Made by a program: the position numbers and the translations under genes. Below are positions 25,831-38,593 of a DNA stretch of 64,000 nucleotides, one piece after another. Below the pieces are notes generated by a model. It had not been told where the DNA came from. It did no database searches and was given only the letters and a program-made list of their open reading frames with translations. Every line of letters starts with the position of its first letter. The first letter of the stretch is position 1. The stretch is from Sphagnum compactum (taxonomy: Eukaryota; Bryophyta; Sphagnopsida; Sphagnales): NCBI GenBank assembly GCA_965153455.1, contig OZ234502.1, positions 6,355,495-6,419,494 of the forward strand, in the 5' to 3' direction.

Positions 25831-27954
25831 TCTAACGACTCCTTTAACTAATGACTCCCAAAATTTTCCGAAGAAAACAGAATTTGCAAACTTAAATAAA
25901 ATAAAATTTGGCACCAAAAAAATTGCTCAAACTTGGAATGAATAATTTTCAGCTGATAATCTTTGGCAATGTTCAACCTCCTATTTTAAACACAATAGGA
26001 CTCCTTGTGAATTCAACAACATTTCACACATTGAACAGTGGGATGCTCCCTTCCTCTTTGTTTGTGGACAAAAATCTGAAAGCTTTTTCTGTTAATCTTT
26101 TTGGTGTTTTGTCAGGGACACTTTATCACTTTAGTCTATTACTGTCACGTATCAGGATGCAGCAGATGTATGGAATGAATTTTAAAGCATTCATAGGGGC
26201 CACACTAGAGTGTACTATGGTCCCGGTATAAATTAAGTGGTTAGGCTGAAGCGTCTACATTGTATAAGTCCATTACTCTGCAGCAAGTATCTCAGCAGCA
26301 CAACAACAACTTTGTCAGACATTCCCCAGAGCGGTGGTTTCCCAACATATAAATAAAAAGCATAGTTTTTTTAACACTTTGCATGTCCCAAAAGACAAGA
26401 AAGCAAGAATTGAGGCTCTTGGTGGTTGCCGGTGTAAGTGATGAATCAGAGCATCTACATACCAGGTGTGCAATTGTCATCCACTGTGGTGGCGGTTCTA
26501 CTAACCATTACAAACTATGTGTAAAATTTGCTTTGATTTTGATGTTTGTGCCGCTCACCCAACAAACCCACCATCCAATCTGACAACCCACCGACTCAGG
26601 AATCAGGGAGACTAGTGGAAGAAAAAACCAAATAGACACACATCACCTGAGCTATTTCTGCAAGAGTCGAGGTACTACAGGCGCTCCTGCAACTATCTGT
26701 TCTTCACCAGTCTGTTGTGTCTGGAGACTGTGAGCAGCGAATTAGATTTTGTCTGTATTGGAAAGGTAGGGTCAATCTTGACAGCTCCAGCTTCTCTGTT
26801 AAAGCTTGAAACTGCAATAAGCAATGGGACGCAAACTGGGGCACATGATGTCTGCTAGAGCCACCGCTTGCTTTCCCAAGGTACACGCTACACACAATGG
26901 TTTTTAAAGATCTGGTTGTTGGATATAACTACTATTGTGGAAGAATCATTGGCTGGGAGTTCCCAGTGGTGTTTGTTTTTTTTTTTTTTTTTCATTTTTT
27001 TATATCGAGAATTTGGCGAAATTTAACCCCGGAAAACAGCAAAACTAGTCGAATTTGCAGTTGAAAAACATAAAATCCATAATTTTCGCAATTTCTTTCT
27101 CATGGGCGAAATTTTTCTCCAGGAAAAAAAGAAAAAAAACACTGTTGACTGGGACCGCTGGATGTCAGATGAGAAGTTGTGTTTGGTTGCTTTACTGCTA
27201 ATTCTTGTTTTAGTTTAGCTGAAACGCCATTGTTGACAAGAAGCTGAAATTTTGTCATCACTAGGCTCCCACATGTTTTATATCTTGTTGGGAGGTGGTG
27301 GAACCCAGACTCCTTGAACTAAAGTTCATCAAACCATCACCACCACAATGCTAATTCAATATGCAGGGGTCAATCGCTTGACCACTCTGAATTGTTTTGC
27401 AATGTTTTTTCCGACAGAAAAATGTCTTTTTTCTTTTACCTAAAAACAAAGGCGGAAGTGTCTTTGGGAAATTTCATTTTTCTAGTATAAATTTGACTAT
27501 GTTTTCTAAAAAAAATTTGGAAACATTCACCAAAATTTCGGTATCACAAAATTGAAAAGACAAACCATGTTACAGAGAGACACTTCTGCACCAACTTTTT
27601 TTGGGGCAGAATTTTGCAACGTGATAACAAACTTATTCGGGATTTTTTGAAGTTTTTAAAGTGTAAATTTGGAAAAATTGCCAAACTTTCAGAACCAAAA
27701 AATTGGAAAAAAAAACAAACAAACCACAACCTGTGCTGCACTAGTTAATTTACTGTTGCTAACAAGGAGCCAATTAGGTGAAGGAAATTCCAACATGTTA
27801 TGGGTAGTTGGGTTGTACTTATATTTGGGAGGGGACATGTGGGTCGCACTTACTATGGCTAATCCACTTGTGAACAAGCCTTCCTCATTAAGTTAGGGCT
27901 ACAACTTACACAATCTCATTCCTTTTCAAAGGTTCCTTCCAAACTTTGGATGAT
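25831..27954. other. Intergenic, no gene recognised
   Basis: Slightly less AT-rich than the surroundings between 26.0 and 26.9 kb, but no frame there (25908-26231 plus, 26292-26480 minus, 26704-26895 minus) shows a domain. T-run at about 26971-26991. A tggtcaagcgattga word on the minus strand near 27.38 kb resembles an A box without a convincing B box. Confidence 0.4.
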
Positions 27955-28131
27955 AGACTTACTACTAATGGTGGGTTGCCATGAATAATGGACTTACCAC
28001 TAAGGGTGGGTTACACACAAACTATTGGATGAAGAACTTCCCACTAAGCGTGGGTTACACACAGACTATTGGATGAAGGTCTTCCCACTAAGGGTGGGTT
28101 ACACACAGACTATTGGATGAAGGTCTTCTTC
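27955..28131. repeat. 44-bp tandem repeat
   Basis: Units beginning (c/a)ccactaagggtgggtt start at 27996, 28040 and 28084, an exact 44-base period. A more degenerate unit precedes them (actactaatggtgggttg near 27961). The last two units are nearly identical, indicating recent expansion. No coding role is apparent. Confidence 0.85.
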
Positions 28132-31100
28132 CCACCCAACTATCTTGGGCTAAATGTGAATAGGGCTCACTAACTCACTCTTCTGGTTTGCGTGCCCTCT
28201 ACTTTGGTGGGTGCCTGCTGCAACCCTCCTACCATGGGGCAACCCACTGGGCTCGCGACTGACAAATGCCAATAATTTAAACATGTTTTACTTGCAATTG
28301 CCAAAATAAGTTGGCTCCCCTTCTTCTTCAGTCATTGTCATACATGTCACCTTAACTGCCATTTACTATAGTACCTTTTCAGGTTCCGCACTTGGGTGTT
28401 GAATAATTATTTTATTTTTCAAAATCCACTTCAGTAATTAAAAAAAAAATTATAAAAATTTGGCAATAAATATAGCCAACTTCTTTGGCAGGTTCCCTTG
28501 GTTCTGAACTCTAACATATTGAGACCTTTTATAACATTTTCTTTTTACTGTTTGTTTTTGCAAAAATGGGGATACATAATGTGTCCACCAAATCGTAGGA
28601 TAGAGAAATGTTTGACAATTTCTTTACATTGGTGATGGATTGGCCTGAATTAAGAAGCTCTTGGGTTTCCACCAATTTTTTGTAATTTGTCCACCTTCGT
28701 AATTTTCTTGAATTTTGACATTTTTTATAAGACAATTTCTATAAAAATTGCTAAGTTTTATAAAATAATTTAATTATTGCTGAACCTGAAAAATGTTCTG
28801 TGATACTTGCTAGGTGGCGGTGAATTCTGTTTAAAAGTTGCAAATATATGAAATTACTCTCCAACTACATTATGTGGGATTATGTTGGCTAACCATGCAT
28901 CCACTGACACTCCATTTTGGGGTGGAAGTTATTACCAGTGTTGGGCAGTTTTCATAATTTTCAGAGAATCATGAGTTCTGGTTCTCTTAAGAATTAAAAG
29001 AGAATTGATCCAGTTCTTGAATTTTATTTTTATTTTTTCAAAATTGGATACATTGGTCGGTTTTTAAATTATCATCAATCATTAGTTTTCAAGTAGGTCA
29101 GTTCTCACTTAAAAATCAGATCTGAACCCAAGCTCTTTTCAAAATAAACTTAAATATTAAAAATAAAATCACATTTAAATAAAGCATATAACTGTTTTTA
29201 TTTACTTTCATTCATCTTTATGGTTTTAAAATTAAGATCATTGACATGCGTAAACTTTAAATTTAAAGTTCAACTTCCCTTTGTACACATAAAGAATTGT
29301 GAAATAACGATTAAGCTTTTTTAAATTTCTAGAAAATTTTAAATTCAAACATTTTCACCTTTTAATGTTACAAACTTGATCTTTCAACTTTCAACCACGC
29401 TTTATCAAGTTAAACAAACATGGGGTGTGTAACATTGTGGCCTTGTCATTTACATTAAAAACTATCTTAAGGCAAAAGAAGAAGACTTATGGAGACTCAA
29501 ATATTTCACCATGCAAAAATTATATAATCTTCAAAAAGTCCTCTAAAAGACACCAAAATCCTACAAGATATCATAACTCTGTAACTAATCTCAAGTTTCA
29601 ACACAAGCCAAAATATCATCTTTCAAACAATCCTCATGTACAAAATTAGACCTACTATCTAGGGGCCAAAATCCCTTAAGCTACTATACTCTATAATGAA
29701 TCTGAACTACACATCACGCAGTTAGTCCATTCTTAACATTGTGGTGATTAATATTGCAATGAACACGTCTTGAATCATCGCGTAGCACTTGGAAGTTGGG
29801 GGTGATGTCTGAATGTGTTGTTGACCTTTTCTCCTCTTTACCTTGTGCCATGCTACAAATGACCATTCGCCCAACAACCAAAATAATGGATAGGGCAACA
29901 CTGTTTACCATAGTACCTTGGCACTTTCAATACTAAGTATATATTTATTTGTAGAAATGCTGAAATTTTTTAAAAGTAGTTTTTTCAAAGAACAAAGTTT
30001 TGCTAAGGAAAATAGAGAATATTTTGAAATATTTTGGAATGTTTTATTTTGACATGAAATCTTCAAAATTAATAAATTAATTACTTGAAAGAAACATGCT
30101 GAAACTGTCCTTGTAACATTATTACATGTCCCTAGGCACGTTTTGGGATGATTTGGAGGTCTTTTCTAGTGTCCCTACCAACATATAATCTTAAAGTATG
30201 TTTTTGTCTGGGCAAAGATTTAGGAGACTTGCTTGTCTTCATGCGTCAATATTCCCTTCTTGGGGTATTTTGTGGCACCCTTGATGTTCCTAGCTAGCGC
30301 CCCCACCATTTCTCAGCATGTTTCCCAATGTCCCTAGTTGTCACCCATGAAAAAACTCTTCTTTTCTTTCCCAATGTTCTTCCATGTGCTCCCTAACACT
30401 ACTTCATTGCTAAATTAATTAAAAGTATTTCTTTTGGCAGCCTTCTCCAAGGGCATCCTTAACGCCCATGTTGTCTCTTGTTACCCCAATCTATTTCTTT
30501 ATTCCTCACCATCCAATGTTCTTGGCATCCTTCTCAGTGCCCTTCACATCTTTCTGGATGCACCTAGCGTCCCTTGTCACTTCCGAAAAACAGTTTCCCT
30601 TTCCACCTTGCCCCCATGGTGTTCTCCTTGACACCATTGTCCCTTGTTGCCCAAAAGAAAAAGATTTATATATTTTTTTCCTTCCCCCTAGGGCCCTTGT
30701 TGTGGCTACTGTCCCTCAATGTCCTTCTTGATGCCCTTGCCATCCCTTTTCACCATTCATGTTGTTCCCTATCACTATTCCCATCATTCTATCATTGTTC
30801 CCATTGTATTATCATCATTCCCATGGCACCTCATAGCCATTTCTTGCTATTCTTCATCATCTCCCACCATTCCTCATCACCCATTCCCATCATTATGTCT
30901 TTGTTTTTGGTCTTTGTCATCCTTAACACCATTTTGATGGGTTTTGTTTACCAAACCTAATTAAGACATCCCCAAACCAAAATGCCCCATCTCAATCCAA
31001 AGTTTAAGGTTTTACTAGGGATGCTTACATTCAAGGTTGACATCCCATCTTGGGAAGTCCCACCTGCAAGGACACTAACAACCTAACAATATTCATTTAC

Positions 31101-32120
31101 AAGCCAACCAACCCCAGTATTTGGTATCATTTTTAAATAATAAAAAGCAAAAAATTCAAGAATTTTGTGAAATTAGTATTGGTTTACAAGTGAATCAAGG
31201 TTGAAAATCTTTGGAACTACTTTTACATAATCAACAATAACAAATCCACAATTTTCGTGTGCCAATATTTGTTACAAGCCAACCAACCCCAATTGTTGAG
31301 ATTATGTTTACATAATAAAAAACAAAAAATTAAAGAACTTTGTGAAGCCAATGTAAATCAACTTCCAATTTCAACTTCTCTTGCACATTGTCAACAAAAT
31401 GTGCCCAACATTAGCATGTCTAAAAAAATCAAAGGAACAATATCAAAATTTCCATGATTTATTCAACATGTCACTTTGTATTTATTTACAATTCAATCAC
31501 TATCTTGATATGCAATCAACTTAAATTTGACATTTTTTTTGGGGTATGGTCTTTTCCTAATGTGCAACCTTGTTCAAGAATATTTCATTTTTAATCTATA
31601 AATTTGAAGATTCCATCATAGAATTTGTTGCAAGCTTTGGGGAAGTTGGTAAAAAAAATTCGTTATTACAGTAGTTCAAACTTTTATTAAGGCTCATGCC
31701 CAATATGAAAGACCTATCAACCTATGGTGTGAAAAAACTTAGGATTGTGATAAGGCTAAAGCATGAGAATGGAAATGGGTGAAAGGAGAGTCCCAAGACT
31801 CAAGCACATTCTCACAAGTGTGAAAATGTACAAAGAAATGAGCTCAACACTTTCAAGTGAATGTTCACTTCGGATAATGAAGTTTTCAATGTGTTTCAAA
31901 TTGGACATTTTAATTTTTTTTGAAAAGACATTGAAAATAGATTGGTTATTTGGGGTGCACAAATTTGGGGTAAAAGGGAGTGGGGGTGAGGCTTAGGGGT
32001 GCATGGGCAGTGTTTGAGGTGTGGAGCTTGTTATGCACCCCAAACAATTTCAAGTTTTGGGGTACATATATTGTAGGAACTTGATGTAGCTGCATGTTTA
32101 CGACACCCACATTGACAAGC
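28132..32120. other. Intergenic; pyrimidine-rich stretch at 30.1-30.95 kb
   Basis: No recognised gene. Between about 30121 and 30950 the plus strand is unusually C/T-rich, with irregular ccctt, gtcccta and cattcccat words. This opens overlapping plus frames (up to 128 codons) that look like low-complexity artefacts. The part from 31.76 kb matches the start of dispersed repeat copy A (tctcacaagtgtg near 31811). Confidence 0.45.
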
Positions 32121-32290
32121 AATGAATGTTGTTGACGTGGTACCTATGTGCCACAAACATGGCACATGACTGATGATGATGATGTGGCACCTATGTGGCA
32201 TTGACATGGCACTTATGTGGTGTTAATGTGGCATTTGAAAACCTATGTGGCATTGACATGGCATGTATGTGGTGTTGATGTAAGTTTTTT
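32121..32290. repeat. 52-bp tandem repeat of 'tatgtggcattgacatggca'
   Basis: Two units starting acctatgtggcattgacatgg lie at 32189 and 32241, period 52. They are flanked by related shorter words such as gtggtacctatgtgcc. The array is non-coding in appearance. Confidence 0.7.
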
Positions 32291-32318
32291 ATAAATGTCA
32301 GTTTTTCTATTTTTTCCC

Positions 32319-32342
32319 AAAACCTACATCAATGTAGGTTTT
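32319..32342. repeat. Small perfect inverted repeat
   Basis: Arms aaaacctacat (32319-32329) and atgtaggtttt (32332-32342) are perfectly complementary around a 2-base centre. Further aggttttt and aaaacct words follow to 32420. A transcript would form a tight stem, but the short loop and AT-rich setting make chance or replication-driven origin likely. Confidence 0.6.
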
Positions 32343-32739
32343 TTTTCAATGACATAGGTTTTTTTTTAAATAAGTTTTTCTCAAAACCTAACATTCTTTC
32401 AAAAATAATGTCAACATAGGTTTTTCCCAAAAAATCTGGAAAACATCATGTGTTTTTAAAATGTTCCCCAATATGGGAACACACATTATTTCTACAAGCC
32501 AAGGGTTCCCAATCTTAAGCCTATGCCCATGTGAAATGTGGGGAATGTGTGGAATCATGTGAACATGCATTTCCATGTGGGGGAAAAAGGTTACCATGTG
32601 GGAACATGAGTTCCCAATGCATTCCCAAGTGTTTCATAGGTGCAAATTGGCAACATGTCATCATCCCATCATTGTGGATGTTAGGTTCTTGCAATAAATG
32701 TGTCCCAAAACTTGGAAATTTTTGTGATGCATAGAAATT

Positions 32740-33200
32740 TGCAACCCAAACTCCGCTCTTGCATCGGAAATAACAACCCCCTTTGGTCAAATTGGTAGCT
32801 TGACTCTCAATCACTAAAACCCAATAAAATCTGACAGATGACCTTCAATTAAAGCTTGCAATATTGAGTCGGATATTCTTCTTCAAGGGCTACATTTTTT
32901 CCCTTGAGAATTCAATTAGAGTTTGTATTCAGGAGTTATGAGCCCACAAAATGCATGATTCATAACTTGGCAATTTTTTAAAAAATCGAGATTTTACTTT
33001 TTTGAATCCTAAATTTTTTTGCCACTTTGTCCCTATCATTTATCACAAAGTATAATGTAGGGAGGAGAATGGTGATTTCTCCCAAGTTTGGGCTATGGTG
33101 AATCACGTGAATGCATGTTTTTCATGATATCATTCATGCACCATTTGGGCCTCAATTTGTTTTAACAAATTTGTTTCTTTGTTTATGGATACTGACTTTA
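32740..33200. repeat. Dispersed repeat, copy B
   Basis: Collinear with 6.06-6.49 kb: ttgactctcaatcactaaaa near 32801, ttcaagggctacat near 32882, ttcataacttggcaa near 32960, tttttgccactttg near 33016, caccatttggg near 33141. No coding domain. The relation may be two diverged fragments of one LTR element or an unclassified repeat. Confidence 0.5.
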
Positions 33201-35479
33201 CCTTAAACACACATCAATTTTCAAGTCCCATCCCAAGTTCCTATGCCTTTTTTCTTTGTGGGAATCAGGGAGCATATCATGGGTTTACATTATTCCACTA
33301 TGACAATCACCAAAGTTTTTTATTTTTTATATCACTTGACAAACCTAGGGGTGCATCATGAAATATGTATTTGAAAATAAAAAAACGTAAATGTATTACC
33401 ACAGTTATTACCACATCCAACCATATAATTGTACATCATTGGATTACAACTTGAATACAATTGTCATTTGAACCCATTTATAATTGTCACAAAATGAATT
33501 GATGAATTATTTAATTACATTGATGAAATTCTTGTAACAGAATCATACAAGATTCAAAATCATTTGAAGGAACACGAAATAAGATGGTTTCTATGTATGT
33601 GTGGAAAATACCATGGCTTGAATAAAGTCACTATGAAAAATCACTCTTTGTTACCATTAATTTTTTAACTATTTAAACAAGCTAGTAAAGCCATAATTTT
33701 TGCAAAGATCAACTACCAATGCACTTGTATTGAGGAAGGTGATGCACTTGTGCAGGAAATAATCATGTAAAAAAACATGTCAAATTGTCTATAAAAGCTT
33801 ATTATTCATTTTCTGCATTTTTGATTTTTTACCAAAATATTGATGATAATTACATATGCATATGAAAAATCACCAGCACCATGAAAATTAGCATAATTTT
33901 AATTATCCAATTTTTTCATTTAAAATTATTCCATATAATTTTTTTATTTGAAAAATAATAAAAACAAAGTCCTTGTGTCACGTGTCCAAAAAATAGTACC
34001 ATAACCGTGAATGTACCCAACTTCATTATTTTTTGGATTGCAAATGAACTTAAATTGTAAAATCATATTCAACATTAACATTATCAAAATTCTAATTATA
34101 TAAAATTTTGTAAACTTTAAATGAAAATCATATTTAAGAATACAAAAAAATTCTAAGAAAATATTATTGTGATGGACCTTTGAAATGTTGACACTATGTC
34201 ACCTAGATAAAATGAAAAATGTTGACTCAAAAAAGTATGTCATAAAAGTCAAAATAAAATTTGATAAACAAACCACAATCAAATGCAAAATTTAAATGTA
34301 AGATGCATTGAAATTTTCCTAATGCAAGAAAATTTGATTTTAAAAAATTAAAATGCCATATTTTTGTCTTTTTTGTTCATTTATAATCCATTTAATAATG
34401 AAATATTTAAACTTTCACATGAACTTTTGGACCAATCACATGTCTAATGATATTTAAAAGGTGGTCTACTAATATTTTGTCATCAAAAGCATAGGGGGAA
34501 TGAAATCACAATCAAATGACCCAAGGGTGCCAAAGTAAAAGTCTTTTTGCAAGGACTGCATATGACACATATCGTTTTTGTGTTAGTTTATAACTTAAAA
34601 TTTTGTATTTTGAATATTCCATTCAACATTGTATTTTAAATATAAATGCATTTAAATTAAAAATGATTTTATATCATGTATATTATGCATTCATGCCTTC
34701 ATCACATATATATATATATAAACAACTTTTTTTTAAATCACATTCTCAAATTAATAATTTTTAGGGTCAAGAACACTTTTGAGTCAAATGTGTTGAAATG
34801 GGTTATAAAAAAAAATCATCAATTCAAATCCTTTTGCCTTTTAAATCATCAATGTTAAAATCCTTTCCAATTTTCAAAAAGAATGGTGCACATTTGGTAA
34901 AAAAACAAGGATTGTCCACTTTCAAGGTTCGAATGCTTTAAACATGTAAAAACATTTTTGATTTCTGTGAAGCTTTGAGTGTGGACCTTAGTTCAACAAT
35001 ATCCTTCCTTTGGGCCTCATATTTGGATATTTATTTAATAATTAACCTTAAAAATATGTAATAGTAGCATTTGACAAGTTACAATTGAATTGAACTTCTT
35101 GAGCCATTTCAAATTTATTAAGTAAATTGAAGTTAATTATTCAAATATTAGATGTTGAATAACCATATTAACATAAAGTGATATAAACTAGTATCCAAAT
35201 GTTATTTATTAGAACCATTTTTAGTATTACATAAGTTGTAGGTGTAGTTTTGGATTGTGATCACTTACAAAGGAAACATTCGAAAAGCCAAGCTTACGAA
35301 TCTAGTTGAACACAAAAAATTATTTGATTCAAAAAAGGTTAGAAGTATAAAAAATGTTCCACAAGTGAACATAATATTCAACTAATAGATGGGAAGGAAA
35401 AATCCATATGTTACTAAGAAATCCTATGAAGGATAAGATGACAAAAGTAATACATTTATCAAACCATAGCCTAATAGAT
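33201..35479. other. Intergenic, AT-rich, no gene recognised
   Basis: Very AT-rich. Only short open frames (60 codons at 33179-33361 and at 34676-34858), neither with a domain. A (TA)n patch sits at about 34708-34720. Confidence 0.45.
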
Positions 35480-36115
35480 GTTCATAATAATAAAAATTAG
35501 ATAAGTTGACAAATGGTGCGAATAAAATACTCTGCTTTGTGTTCCATCAGCAATGAATTAATCAGCCCCTTTAGCCAACGGTAATGTCCATCATTAGAAA
35601 CCTAGGTCCGTGAAAAAAAATGAACATCGTCATCCTCACATTGACATTCATCAAACGTTCCAGCCCTATTTACGGAAATAAGAACTAATATAGGTAGATG
35701 GCGAGAACATGAGGGTTAGGTGACACTCAAGGATCCTATACGAATTGAGCCACTTGAGTGCACATCACCTTTCCAATCAATTTTTCTTCGTGCGGCTATT
35801 GTGAGACATTCATGCTAAACAATGTTTCTTCAAACTTTTCATTTTGTACTAGCACAACCGAAGGATTTAAAAATGTGGTGGCATCATCTGCCATGATTGG
35901 ATCTCTACCTATATAAATGGAAAACAAAAGAATAATCGAAACAACAAACTTGATATTTGCATTTGAAGGAGGTTTGATGTTTTTATTTTGGAAATTATGA
36001 TAGGCATAGTATGTGGTGGTGTGGTTCTGATGGTAGAACTATATGAAAACCTTGACGCCCTAATTCCAACAGATTCATTAAGGCCTAATTTTGACGATGG
36101 ATCTAAATAGTACAA
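35480..36115 (-). pseudogene. Decayed coding relic of unknown family
   Basis: On the minus strand an open frame (36115-35909) is followed by an ATG near 35895 giving MADDATTFLNPSVVLVQNEK. After a frame change near 35.81 kb a long frame with only a few stops follows: ARRKIDWKGDVHSSGSIRIG, LPILVLISVNRAGTFDECQ, then CEDDDVHFFSRT and VSNDGHYRWLKGLINSLL near 35.55-35.64 kb. The sustained codon-like composition in an AT-rich desert suggests a degraded gene or retroelement gag. I do not recognise the family. Chance is possible but less likely over about 350 bases. Confidence 0.4.
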
Positions 36116-38593
36116 GGGAATTCTTGTAGTGGAAGACTTATTTCCAATTGACTATGTACTACTCAAGTAGCTAGTTCAATTTACTATGTATTACACAAGT
36201 AACTAATATATGGGAGGGAGTAAATAGTGTGTATCAAATAAGTGAATAATACATGGGTTGGAAAGAAGGTTATTAATGTTCTAAAGTTGACTTAACAAAA
36301 AAAGAACCAAAAGATGTTTACTTCTTATTACTAGTAAATTATCCTAAAGGTTAGTTACTTTAAAATCATTAAGATGAAAAATTAGGATTTGGGCCAAATG
36401 GATGGAAATGGCAATAATCAAGCTCAAGGACCATCAAAATAACGAAGGTAAGGAAAAGGATGGATCCTCCGAATTCATTGGTCATGAAGATTATTATTCT
36501 ATCTTAAGTGGAGGATGGAAACTTTTCTAGTGTTTTCATTGGGTACAAGGATTTTCATCTTAACTATTATTGGAGAATAGAATCATCTTCAAGATTCATT
36601 GGTTCATGAAAGGAAAAGAAGCCATGATTGGAAGGAAGGATTTCCATAAACTTTCATTGGCCAAGGAAAAACAAGTTCAAGGAGGGGTCTTATGGGTGGC
36701 TTTTTGAATTTGTTGAAGGACAGGAACTTATGATTTGGAGTGGAGTTTTGAAAAGAAGGAAGTGTTAATTGAGGAAGAAAAATATTATGATAGAACAATT
36801 TTTCTTTTCCTTGAAAGTAGTTTCTGAACTTTTTGTTCCAAATTCAAAATTTCCTTATTGTATCAATGGATCAGTTTAAAAATTGAGATAATGTTAGATT
36901 AATGCCAATGCATTTTCATACAAATTTTTTGTTTCATTTAACTTTTTGTTGGAGAGATATAATTGTTGGAAGTAGAAGGGATCTATTGTGAATCCCTCTT
37001 AAATGTAATCTTCAAACTTTTTGTTCTAAATTCAAGATCTCATAATTGCAGCAATGGATTTTGTAAGAAATTGAAACAATGTTAAATTAATACTTAAGGC
37101 ATCTTCACACAAAATTTTAACCTCACCAACCTTTCTGTGGGAGATATATAATTGTTCGAAGTAGAGGGGTTTGTTGTCATTTTTCTCAATGTTGTTGAAT
37201 TAACTCTTGGGATTTGAAACATATATCTTGACTGTAGAAATAAAAACATATGAGATTTTTAATGAGTGTTTTGTTGTCCTTGATATTAACTTTCCAATAA
37301 CATTATGCATGTTAGATTTGAAGGTTGTATGAAAATGTTATGGTCATCGGAGTGAGGGGGCGGGGGGGGGGGGGGGTCAAACTATAAGAAAATGTGAAGT
37401 TCTAACTAGGACACAACACAACATTTTTTCACATCTTGCATGGTAAGTACATTGATTTTTTCAACATCTTTGAATATTAACTAAATGAACACATAACACC
37501 ATAAGTTCCTCAGGTGATTTATTGCTTTCAATTAACCACATTTTAACTTGTTAAAATACGATTACAAAATAGTTTTATCTTCAAATGAATTTTGGGGTTG
37601 CATGGTTTTAAGTCGAATGGTGTGCAAAGATTCCTCACATTGAGCATCTAGATTTTGCAATTAATGGAAAATACTTCAAAAAAAGAAAAATCCAAATTAT
37701 TATGTTTCCCTTGTGATCTTTTGAAACATACAAAAATGTAGTTTTAAAGAGTGTCCACTCACTTGGGTGGCTCCTTTGATTTTACCCAAGGGATAATTAT
37801 AACATTTATATTTTGATAACTATTATAATTGAAGGAATTTTATATAGTGTAAAATGTGTAATCTTCATAATGTCAAAAATGAATCATTTAACCATGTTTT
37901 TACCCTCCAAAGTTTTATTAATTTGATTAAAACATAGGTCATTCAAACTATACCATGGATTTCCATATTTCATAAATGTGATTGAAATGTTAATTTTAAT
38001 GATGTTCACATGTGTGATAAAGTGTAAATTTTTTATTGTAATTATTTTTTAATTAATTATTCAAATTGATGAAAATAATTATTTTTTGTATTCTTAGAAG
38101 GTTGAATAAGATGTAATCAAACCAAATATTATTATATCAATTCCAAATTTTCTTCAAAAATTGCACTGAAAATTTTGAAATAAAATTTGAAAAATGTAAT
38201 GTTTTTAAGTTTGCAATTAAAACATCATGAACTTCATTACAATTATAAAATAAAACACATGTGAAATTCATTGTATAATTTCATAGGCGAAATTCATTTC
38301 ACTGTGAAAATTTTAAAATATTTGTTTTAATAAAATCATACTTGACACAAAAATAAATAAATAAATAAATAAATTTGAAATAAACATTTAAAACCTATGT
38401 AACACCTTTATATTTGAACAAAAAAGACATTACAAAATTCAATGTAATCAAAAAATTTAAATGAATAAAATAAAATAATGAAATTTGTAGAAATGTGAAA
38501 TCAATTTCATTATGAAACTAAAATGTATTTACATTATATTGTTGTGAAGTTTGAATTGTTAAAAAAAATGTGTGTTTATATTTTTTGCAATAT
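36116..38593. other. Intergenic, no gene recognised
   Basis: AT-rich with no domain-bearing frame. A G homopolymer of about 15 bases lies at 37362-37376. Two similar passages near 36.83-36.98 kb and 37.01-37.16 kb (aacttttttgttc, aaattcaa, ggagatat, aattgtt) hint at an old tandem duplication of about 190 bp. An aataaataaataaat run lies near 38355. Confidence 0.4.

Noticed and set aside
30574-30960. 128-codon plus frame
   Set aside because: Pyrimidine-rich low-complexity sequence opens all three plus frames at once; residue mix is not protein-like.
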